This document shows, in pieces, positions 1 to 6,701 of a stretch of DNA of 64,000 nt. Every line of letters starts with the position of its first letter. The stretch's first letter is position 1. The notes beneath the pieces were generated by a model. That model saw nothing but the letters and a program-made list of their open reading frames with translations, searched no databases and had not been told where the DNA came from. Source of the DNA: Sinomicrobium weinanense (lineage in GTDB: Bacteria; Bacteroidota; Bacteroidia; Flavobacteriales; Flavobacteriaceae); NCBI RefSeq assembly GCF_018863395.1, contig NZ_JAHKRR010000002.1, positions 124,001 through 188,000 on the forward strand, read 5' to 3'. Both the position numbers and the translations under genes were made by a program.

Positions 1-816
1 GCCTATAAAGACAGCATTAACTTCTCTAAAATGGGAGGTACGCCGTCTAACGACGACTTTTATGCTTTTATCAACGGTACACGCAGTATCGGAGAAAAGA
101 TCAACGCCCTGCGCGAACAGATGATGAAGGCTTCACAAGAAAAAGACACGGTAACCATAGCTACTTTACAGGATACCTATGCCGATATCATGGATGAGGC
201 CAAGGAATATGAAGTGCAATTTGTTACCGACAATCCGGATTCTTATATCTCTGCCATAGTGCTTGAAAAAATACTCCAGTCCAAGTCACAGTCTCCGGAA
301 AAGGTAAAGGAGCTGTTCTCCACCCTGACCGAGGAGGTAAAGAAAACCAAGCCTGCACAACGAATAACTACGCAATTGGAGCAAGCATCCAAGTTGTCCA
401 TAGGTGCTGTGGCCCCCGATTTCTCCGGTCCTACTCCCGAAGGAGAAACCCTGACCTTAAAAGATATCAAAGGAAAAGTAACCATTATCGATTTCTGGGC
501 GGCATGGTGCAAACCCTGCAGGGCCGAAAATCCACATGTGGTTTCGCTCTACAACAAATATAAAGACCAGGGATTGAGCATCATCGGTGTTTCCCTGGAC
601 CGAAAAAAGGAAGATTGGGAAAAAGCCATCGAAGAAGATCAACTTCCCTGGCATCATATTTCTAACCTGAAGTTCTGGCAGGACCCCATTGCACAGCTCT
701 ATAACATAAAGGCTATCCCCGCTACCTTTATCCTCGATGAAGAAGGCAAGATCGTGGCTAAAAACCTGCGCGGTGAAGATCTCGACGCCAAACTGGCCGA
801 GCTTTTTGAAATGTAA
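1..816 (+). CDS. TlpA/ResA-type thioredoxin-like protein, 5' end outside window
   Basis: The frame is open from base 1, so the gene almost certainly begins upstream and the first Met at base 31 is internal. The visible 271 residues end in a thioredoxin-fold domain of the TlpA/AhpC-TSA class. The redox motif WAAWCKPC has cysteines near visible residues 170 and 173, and a cis-Pro loop (IKAIPATFIL) lies near the end. The N-terminal half is helical and matches what is usually found between a DUF4369-like domain and the thioredoxin domain in Bacteroidetes. Such proteins are normally exported and reduce disulfides in the periplasm. The signal peptide cannot be checked because the start is missing. 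The gene ends just before a strong terminator, so it is not linked to the genes that follow. Confidence 0.85.
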   Translation, partial: AYKDSINFSKMGGTPSNDDFYAFINGTRSIGEKINALREQMMKASQEKDTVTIATLQDTYADIMDEAKEYEVQFVTDNPDSYISAIVLEKILQSKSQSPEKVKELFSTLTEEVKKTKPAQRITTQLEQASKLSIGAVAPDFSGPTPEGETLTLKDIKGKVTIIDFWAAWCKPCRAENPHVVSLYNKYKDQGLSIIGVSLDRKKEDWEKAIEEDQLPWHHISNLKFWQDPIAQLYNIKAIPATFILDEEGKIVAKNLRGEDLDAKLAELFEM

Positions 817-832
817 AAATCCATTACCAGAT

Positions 833-869
833 ATAAGAAAGGCTATCCGTGAGAGATAGCCTTTCTTAT
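833..869. terminator. Bidirectional intrinsic terminator
   Basis: A perfect 15-bp stem (833-847 pairing with 855-869) closes a 7-base loop and is flanked by A-rich sequence on the left and T-rich sequence on the right. It lies between the convergent thioredoxin gene and lutC, so it can end both transcripts. It marks the left edge of the fucose operon. Confidence 0.85.
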
Positions 870-889
870 TTTCTGTTTTTCCTTTCCTC

Positions 890-1468
890 CTAATACAGTA
901 TCACAGCCAGCTCCTTAGCTCCCTGTGCTCCTTTTACCAGAGTTTGTTCTATATCTGCCGTCTTGGACGGGCCTGCCATAAACAGTCCGAAACCAAAGGT
1001 TTTCCCCTCCTCTATCCTGGCATAGGCCTCGTGCATGGTGGCCACTAAGTGGTTACGGGAAAGCAGTATTATCAGTTTTTCGGGAATAAAGGCGAGCAGG
1101 CGGGACGTCAGTTCCTCATCGGTGAACCAGAGGGCAGCGTTTTCCACCACTCCGAAAGAGGCCTCCGCGACAAACACTCCCGGGATATTGTCTTGATCAA
1201 AAGGCATATCTTCATCAAATACCAATGGATATTTTTCCCGCAGACGGGGAACGGACGATTGTATTTTTTGCCCCTCGCTCCACTGCGTTATGATCCCTGT
1301 GATGTTTTCTTCTTCCCCGAGAAACACCTCGGTCCCGGAAGCCTCTGCCGTACGTACATACTCTTCTACCAGGGCCGTTTTGTCATACAAAAGGTCTATC
1401 TCCGGCCTGGGAAGCGGGTCCCCGCACGCTTTTTTTAAACTATCGAGTATCTTTTCCTTACTGTTCAT
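890..1468 (-). CDS. lutC: LutC-type lactate utilization protein (LUD domain)
   Basis: The 192-residue protein is a single LUD domain, the family that includes LutC/YkgG. LutABC is an iron-sulfur L-lactate oxidase system that converts L-lactate to pyruvate in the cytoplasm. The C-terminal half holds the typical FVAEASFGVVENAALWFTD segment and a GFGLFMAGPSKTADIEQ motif. It is shorter than the Bacillus LutC (about 240 residues) but of a usual length for Bacteroidetes. It lies 41 bp downstream of lutB and is the last gene before the terminator at 833-869. In this operon it would consume the L-lactate released by fucose breakdown. Confidence 0.88.
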   Translation of the reverse strand: MNSKEKILDSLKKACGDPLPRPEIDLLYDKTALVEEYVRTAEASGTEVFLGEEENITGIITQWSEGQKIQSSVPRLREKYPLVFDEDMPFDQDNIPGVFVAEASFGVVENAALWFTDEELTSRLLAFIPEKLIILLSRNHLVATMHEAYARIEEGKTFGFGLFMAGPSKTADIEQTLVKGAQGAKELAVILY

Positions 1469-1508
1469 CGATCCTTAAACTTTGATATGTCTGAAGTAGG
1501 AGTTTATA

Positions 1509-2885
1509 TTATTTTTGTCTTTTCTTATACCATTGCCGGAAGGTTTCCCCGGGCACTTCCGGGAACACCCTGGCCTTTTTGCCGTCTTCTCCTTTACTGT
1601 TCCAAGGGTTGAATTTTGACTGCAACAGGCTTTTCGGCACCCATCGGAACGCCGTAGTGACCATCCCGTATTTTTTATGGCTTTTCAATATGCTGCTTCC
1701 CACTTGCATACTCATTTTTTTGGATGTATCGGCAGAGGTTTCATCTGTAAGTTTTTGCCTCCATTTATACAATAGCCCGGCCAGGTCTATTTTTACCGGA
1801 CATACATTATTGCACGAACCACAGAGTGTAGAAGCAAAAGGAAGGTCCTTGTTTTTTTCTTTGCCGTAGAACGGGGCCAGTACGCTCCCGATGGGTCCGG
1901 GGACCGTATGGTGATAGGAATGTCCGCCGGAACGCCTGTACACCGGGCAGGTGTTCATACATGCCCCACAACGGATGCAACGCATGGCCTGGCGGAATTC
2001 CGGATCGGTATAAATATCAGTACGCTTATTGTTCACTATGATGATGTGCTGTTTCACATCCGGTCGCGGCTTCCTGTAATGTGAGGTAAAAACGGTAACT
2101 GGCTGTCCGGTTGCCGAACGGGCGAGCAACCGGGTAAAGACCGCCAGTTCCTTATACCCCGGAACGAGTTTTTCCAGTCCCATACAGTGGATCACCGTTT
2201 TTTTACTGTGCACCCCCATATCCGCATTGCCTTCATTGGTGCAGACCACTACGGCGCCGCTTTCGGCAACCCCAAAGTTTACGCCGGTTATTGCCGCATC
2301 AGCTTTTATAAAGTCCTTTCGCAATGCTTCCCTGGCCGCAGCAGTGAGATAGCCCGGATCGGCATTGCCTTTTTCTGTTTGCATCTTTTCGTGAAAAGTG
2401 TCGCTGACTTCCTCTTTTTTCAGGTGAATAGCAGGGACAACAATATGACTGGGGTGTTCTTTCCTGAGCTGGACTATCCTTTCGCCAAGATCGGTATCCA
2501 CCACGTCGAATCCCTCTTTTTCCAGATAAGGGTTCAACCCGCATTCTTCCGTAAGCATGGATTTGCTCTTCACTACGGACCGAGCATTATTTTCACGGAG
2601 TATGGAGGCGGTGATCTCGCGAAGTTCGGCATCGTCCCATGCCCAATGTACCTGCATTCCGTTTTGTAATGCATTTTCCTCGAAGGTTTGCAGGTAATCT
2701 GCCAGGCGGGACAGGGTATGGTCCTTGATCGCAGCAGCAGTGCTTCGCAGCTTCTCCCAATCCTCTATGGTATCGCGCTGTTTATCACGTTTGGCTCTTA
2801 AGAACCACAAGGCATCATTATGCCAGTCCGTTTTGTCGGAGGTGGTTATAAATTCTTTGCTCAGATTTGCATGTGTTCCTTTCAT
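1509..2885 (-). CDS. lutB: LutB-type iron-sulfur lactate oxidation protein
   Basis: This 458-residue protein has an N-terminal LUD domain followed by a ferredoxin-like region. The first cluster motif has cysteines at about residues 303, 306, 309 and 313 (CIRCGACMNTCP). The second has cysteines at about 355, 358 and 362 (CGSCNNVCP), matching two 4Fe-4S sites. This architecture is the LutB/YkgF family, which relays electrons from L-lactate oxidation. It sits between lutA and lutC on the same strand. The 152-bp gap to lutA carries an intergenic repeat, so internal processing or a secondary promoter is possible. No odd residues were seen. Confidence 0.92.
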   Translation of the reverse strand: MKGTHANLSKEFITTSDKTDWHNDALWFLRAKRDKQRDTIEDWEKLRSTAAAIKDHTLSRLADYLQTFEENALQNGMQVHWAWDDAELREITASILRENNARSVVKSKSMLTEECGLNPYLEKEGFDVVDTDLGERIVQLRKEHPSHIVVPAIHLKKEEVSDTFHEKMQTEKGNADPGYLTAAAREALRKDFIKADAAITGVNFGVAESGAVVVCTNEGNADMGVHSKKTVIHCMGLEKLVPGYKELAVFTRLLARSATGQPVTVFTSHYRKPRPDVKQHIIIVNNKRTDIYTDPEFRQAMRCIRCGACMNTCPVYRRSGGHSYHHTVPGPIGSVLAPFYGKEKNKDLPFASTLCGSCNNVCPVKIDLAGLLYKWRQKLTDETSADTSKKMSMQVGSSILKSHKKYGMVTTAFRWVPKSLLQSKFNPWNSKGEDGKKARVFPEVPGETFRQWYKKRQK

Positions 2886-2898
2886 GATTCATCTGTTA

Positions 2899-3050
2899 GG
2901 TTTGGTATTCGGTGGTTGGTATTCAGTGGTTGGGTACTTGGTGATTAGCCTTCGGCTCAATCCTTTTCTGAGCATTTCGACAACCCCATATAAATTCCTT
3001 CAAAATGCCCAGAAGACCGGACGTAACCGAATACAGATTACTGATTACCA
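2899..3050. repeat. Intergenic inverted repeat, GGTATTCGG/ACCGAATAC family (copy 1)
   Basis: The gap between lutA and lutB holds iterated GGTATTCGGTGG and GGTACTTGGTGATTAG strings. These are mirrored on the right by ACCGAATACAGATTACTG and TGATTACC. Related inverted sequence is found at 15021-15093 and 46801-46860. The right end overlaps the last codons of lutA. No coding potential was seen. Confidence 0.55.
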
Positions 3051-3784
3051 CTTCCCCCTTCTTCCGAATTGAGCAGTTCTGCTATGTGCATTATTTTCAT
3101 CGGGCTGTTCTCCGCCTGGAACACCCCTTCCAGGTGCATGAGGCACGACATATCGGTAGCAGTTACATATTCGACACCTGCCATAGACATACCCTTCATC
3201 TTATCGCTTCCCATCTTTACGGAAACTGCTGCTTCAGACACGGCAAAGCTCCCGCCAAAGCCGCAACATTCATCGGCTTTGGGCGGAACAACCAATTCGA
3301 GTCCGTCCACTGTGGAAAGTACTTCTTCTATTTTGGAATAGTGCGGTACTTTTAGTTCTGAAGGCGTCCCCAGGTTTAATCCCCTAAGGCCGTGACAGGA
3401 CAGGTGTAATCCCACTTTATGAGGGAAAGATGCCTTTAGTTTTTCAAGGCCGGTAACGTCGTGAAGAAACTCGGTGAGCTCCCTTACCCTGGACAGTTCT
3501 TCTTTCCCAACCAACGGCTTCAGCAGATGATGGGTAAGATGGGATGAACAACTGGCCGACGGGGTTACCAGGTAATCTACCTCCTGCAGGGCTTTCAAAA
3601 ATGGTTTTTCGTAACCACGGGTCATTTTTTCATATCCGCTGTTGGCCATAGGCTGGCCGCAACACAAGGGGTCTTGTAAAAAAACAACAGTGCATCCCAC
3701 TTTTTCCAGCACTTCCAAAGTATCTTTCCCCACTTTCGGGTATAGCTGGTCTATATAACAGGGCACAAACAGTCCTACAAGCAT
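3038..3784 (-). CDS. lutA: LutA-type (Fe-S)-binding protein, CCG domains
   Basis: The 248-residue protein has the two cysteine-rich CCG domains of LutA/YkgE. Visible motifs are PCYIDQLYP near the N terminus, DPLCCGQPM near residue 40, LHLSCHGLRG near 130 and DECCGFGGSF near 170. It is the third component of the LutABC L-lactate oxidation complex. Its ATG (3784-3782) shares one base with the TAA stop of the upstream mutarotase gene (TAATG). This is a classic translational-coupling arrangement that ties lactate oxidation to fucose catabolism. Function by family is secure; the substrate as L-lactate from fucose is inferred from the operon. Confidence 0.92.
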   Translation of the reverse strand: MLVGLFVPCYIDQLYPKVGKDTLEVLEKVGCTVVFLQDPLCCGQPMANSGYEKMTRGYEKPFLKALQEVDYLVTPSASCSSHLTHHLLKPLVGKEELSRVRELTEFLHDVTGLEKLKASFPHKVGLHLSCHGLRGLNLGTPSELKVPHYSKIEEVLSTVDGLELVVPPKADECCGFGGSFAVSEAAVSVKMGSDKMKGMSMAGVEYVTATDMSCLMHLEGVFQAENSPMKIMHIAELLNSEEGGSGNQ

Positions 3785-4125
3785 TACAAGGCAGATTTAA
3801 AATCAAATATCCTGGTCATCAGTCGCCATTTTTCCCTGGGTTTGCTTCCCGGCATGGCCTGTTGGTATTTCCACATCAGCTTTTCCCATTCCTGAACTTT
3901 CGTGTTCGAGGCATCCATAAATTCTTTCTGCTTAAAGGAAAAATCGTCATCAGTTTCCATGATCATAAACAGGCGGTTCTGAATACGATATATTTCCATG
4001 TCTATAATACCACTTTCGCATATGCTTTTCAACACTTCGGGCCACACTTTCGCATGATGAGCTTCGTATTCGGCGATCAGCTCATCATCTTCTTTTAAAT
4101 CCAAGGCTAAACAATACCGTTTCAT
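3784..4125 (-). CDS. L-rhamnose mutarotase family protein, likely L-fucose mutarotase
   Basis: This 113-residue protein belongs to the RhaM-like L-rhamnose mutarotase family (COG3254), small ferredoxin-like-fold enzymes that interconvert sugar anomers. Recognisable segments are the N-terminal KRYCLALDLK, the YEAHHAKVWPEV stretch with the likely catalytic His, and the WEKLMWKYQQ helix. It is not the FucU family. Its place between fucP and lutA in a fucose operon argues that it acts on L-fucose, as family members in other fucose loci do. It lies 56 bp downstream of fucP and overlaps lutA by one base. Mutarotation would supply the anomer required by the dehydrogenase. Confidence 0.85.
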   Translation of the reverse strand: MKRYCLALDLKEDDELIAEYEAHHAKVWPEVLKSICESGIIDMEIYRIQNRLFMIMETDDDFSFKQKEFMDASNTKVQEWEKLMWKYQQAMPGSKPREKWRLMTRIFDFKSAL

Positions 4126-4180
4126 TGCTTGTTCACAGTTTAAATGTTGCAGGTTGCAAGTTAGGAGGACCGGCTACGGA

Positions 4181-5485
4181 TCAATATACTTTTTTGTGTA
4201 CCCAGGTACCGTATATACTTATATAAACAAAGCAAACCAGTGGCAGGATAAACGAAAAATTCACTTCCGGAACCCCGGTAATTAATACATCGGATACACC
4301 AGACCCTCCGATATCTATGATAAGGGCCTGGAACTGGGGCATCAGGGCTCCTCCCACAATAGCCATTACCAATCCGGCCGCTCCTATTTTTGATTGTTCT
4401 TCAGAAAGGCCTTCGAGGGCTATACCATAAATCGTGGGGAACATCAGTGACATGGCAAAGGATATACCTACTATACTGTACAGCCCGAACATTCCATTGA
4501 TCCAGATGGTACCGATACAGAATGCTATGCCGAGCAAGGCAAAGGCCATCAGTAGCCTTCCGGAACTCATAAAGCGAAGCATATACGTACCTATGGCACG
4601 TCCTACAAGGAAGAGTATAAAAGCGACAAACTGGTAATACGCCGCATCGTCACTGCTTACTCCCAGGCCTTCGGCATATTGGTATATGTAGGTCCAGCAC
4701 ATGATCTGTGCACCTACATAGAGGACCTGTGCCAGTACTCCAAGAATATATTTTTTGTTCCGGAAAAGCCCGGAGAATGTTTCTTTCAGGCCAGGAATAC
4801 CTCCTTCATCTCTTACCTGCGGCATCTTGCTCACCACGATCAACACAAATACGGCAAGGATCACAAGCCCCAGAGCTACATAAGGGTCTCTTATCACCAT
4901 GAGGTCTGAAGTACGGATCATGACTTTCGTGGCTTCATCCAGGGCGCTGAAGTCTTCCACATCTACGGATTGTAGTTTCCTAAGGACAAATTGCTGTGCT
5001 ACCAGGAGCCCGAGAACCAGCCCGAGAGGGTTAAACGCCTGCGCCAGGTTGAGTCTTTGTGTTGCGGTTTTAGTGTCTCCCATGGCCAGGATATAAGGGT
5101 TGGCCGTAGTCTCTAAAAAGGCCAGGCCGAAAGTCAGGATATACAATCCGAGGCAGAAGAACCAGAATTTTTCAGTGATGGCCGCCGGGTAGAACAGTAG
5201 TGCCCCTCCGGCATACAGGGCGAGGCCTATGAGGACCCCTGTTTTATAGGAATATTTTCTGACGAACAGTGCTGCCGGAAGTGCCATACAAAAGTACCCG
5301 CCGTAAAATGCCATCTGCACCCAGGCTGCCTGTGAATTATTGAGTTCCAGTACTTTTTTAAAAGCCTGCACCATAGGATCGGTAACGGCGTTTGCGAAAC
5401 CCCAGAGGGCAAAAAGGGAAGTCACAAGAATAAAGGGCAGCAGGTTCTTTTTCGGAACCACGGGTGATAATGTTTCTTTCTTCAC
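4181..5485 (-). CDS. fucP: L-fucose:H+ symporter, major facilitator superfamily
   Basis: The 434-residue protein has about 12 hydrophobic segments and the FHS-family hallmarks of FucP. These are the N-terminal FALWGFANAVTDPMVQAFKK, then a PAALFVRKYSYKTGVLIG loop, and FLETTANPYILAMGD in helix 5. The acidic residue and Asn of these motifs line the fucose site in the characterised E. coli protein. It would import L-fucose across the inner membrane with protons. It sits 72 bp downstream of the SDR gene and 56 bp upstream of the mutarotase gene, in the catabolic operon. Length is normal and no defects were seen. Confidence 0.93.
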   Translation of the reverse strand: MKKETLSPVVPKKNLLPFILVTSLFALWGFANAVTDPMVQAFKKVLELNNSQAAWVQMAFYGGYFCMALPAALFVRKYSYKTGVLIGLALYAGGALLFYPAAITEKFWFFCLGLYILTFGLAFLETTANPYILAMGDTKTATQRLNLAQAFNPLGLVLGLLVAQQFVLRKLQSVDVEDFSALDEATKVMIRTSDLMVIRDPYVALGLVILAVFVLIVVSKMPQVRDEGGIPGLKETFSGLFRNKKYILGVLAQVLYVGAQIMCWTYIYQYAEGLGVSSDDAAYYQFVAFILFLVGRAIGTYMLRFMSSGRLLMAFALLGIAFCIGTIWINGMFGLYSIVGISFAMSLMFPTIYGIALEGLSEEQSKIGAAGLVMAIVGGALMPQFQALIIDIGGSGVSDVLITGVPEVNFSFILPLVCFVYISIYGTWVHKKVY

Positions 5486-5556
5486 TATTTTATGGGTTTT
5501 TATTGGGATTGATCGATCTCTGACCGTGCTTAATTCTTTATCGGGTTTTAATTTTT

Positions 5557-6339
5557 TCAGGTTAATGCCCTGTCCAGGTGTACGTATCCCCCGTCTACGT
5601 ACAGCAACTGTCCGGTAGTATGACTCGACCTGTCAGACAAAAGGAAGGCCACTGTATTGGCTATTTCCTCAGCGGTGGTCATACGTTTTTCCAGGGGTAT
5701 TCTTTCGGTAATTGTCTTTAATTTTTCTTCGGAATCGGGAAAGGTCTTTATCCATTTTGCATACTGCGGCGTATAGCATTCCGATACGATCACCGCATTG
5801 ACACGGATGTTATACGGAAGCAGTTCCACCGCCCATTCCCGGGTAAGTGCATTCCGGCCACCATTGGCCGCTGCATACCCGGAGGTGCCACCCTGGCCGG
5901 TAAGCGAGGTTTTAGAACCGATATTGACTATGGCTCCCCGGTTTTTTTTCAATTCGGGCAGAACGAGATGAGCCATCAGGTAATAATGGGTAAGGCTTTT
6001 GTTGATGGAGGCCACAAACTGCTCATAAGAGCCATTTTCGAGGCTTACACCATCGTTTACCCCGGCATTGTTGACCAGGCCATCTATCCTTCCAAACTTC
6101 TTCAGCACCTCTGCAACCGCATTGGCACATGCTTCCGGATCGGTTAGTTCGCCTATTACGGCACCGGCCTTTCCTCCTTTTTCTTCTATCGCACGGATGG
6201 CTTTCTGGTTGTCACTCTCATTTCTTCCCACAATAACGGGGATCGCGCCTTCTCCGGCAAGCACTTCGCATATTCCATAACCGATGCCTTTTGCTCCCCC
6301 GGTCACTATGATCACTTTCTCGTCTAAATGTAAATTCAT
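5557..6339 (-). CDS. SDR-family oxidoreductase, probable L-fucose dehydrogenase
   Basis: This 260-residue short-chain dehydrogenase has the Rossmann motif TGGAKGIG near residue 14, the NNAG motif near residue 90 and a catalytic Ser in NIGSKTS. The active-site motif reads YAAAN, so the usual YxxxK lysine is asparagine (codon AAT). I infer oxidation of L-fucose to L-fucono-lactone. A similar SDR fills this role in the Campylobacter jejuni fucose locus, and the other SDR in this operon fits the later step. It lies upstream of fucP. The 363-bp gap before it is filled with repeats, so it could have its own promoter. Which of the two SDRs acts first is inference. Confidence 0.75.
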   Translation of the reverse strand: MNLHLDEKVIIVTGGAKGIGYGICEVLAGEGAIPVIVGRNESDNQKAIRAIEEKGGKAGAVIGELTDPEACANAVAEVLKKFGRIDGLVNNAGVNDGVSLENGSYEQFVASINKSLTHYYLMAHLVLPELKKNRGAIVNIGSKTSLTGQGGTSGYAAANGGRNALTREWAVELLPYNIRVNAVIVSECYTPQYAKWIKTFPDSEEKLKTITERIPLEKRMTTAEEIANTVAFLLSDRSSHTTGQLLYVDGGYVHLDRALT

Positions 6340-6701
6340 ACCTGCATTTTCCTGTTTTTCGGCACAATTTAAGCGCTAAAAATAGCTTAAAAAAAATTTA
6401 TATGGCCTAATATTAACGATTTAACATTTGTTATTCCTATTGTTTTATTCTTTTGGATATTAGGAACTGCCTGAGTTTTATTCCCTTCGACAGGCTCAGG
6501 ACATCGCCCTTCGACAGGTGATGTACTGAACCCGCCGAAGTGCTCAAGGCAACGCCTTTCGACAGGGGTAAAGGATTGATAGGAGATTGATCCGGCTACG
6601 CCGGGAGATTGAATGGGATTGAAATGTTTAAGGTCAATCTCCCGATGGCGATCGGGATTCAATCTTCCTCCAATCTTCCATCAATGTCCTATCAATCTCC
6701 G
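6340..6701. repeat. Repeat-filled intergenic gap: TTCGACAGG repeats and GGAGATTGA inverted repeat (copy 1)
   Basis: The gap between the GH95 gene and the SDR gene has no gene. From about 6480 to 6560 it holds three degenerate copies of a CTTCGACAGG-type unit. From about 6571 to 6707 lies a large imperfect palindrome built from GATTGATAGGAGATTGATCC-like arms with a GCCGG/CCGGC core. The right arm runs into the final codons of the GH95 gene. A second copy of this palindrome lies at 54018-54130. The left part (6340-6480) is AT-rich and could hold the promoter for the SDR-to-lutC segment, but no clear TAnnTTTG could be fixed. Confidence 0.6.

Noticed and set aside
6480-6560. The CTTCGACAGG repeats as protein-coding sequence (91-codon minus frame)
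   Set aside because: The frame consists of repeat translation and has no family likeness.
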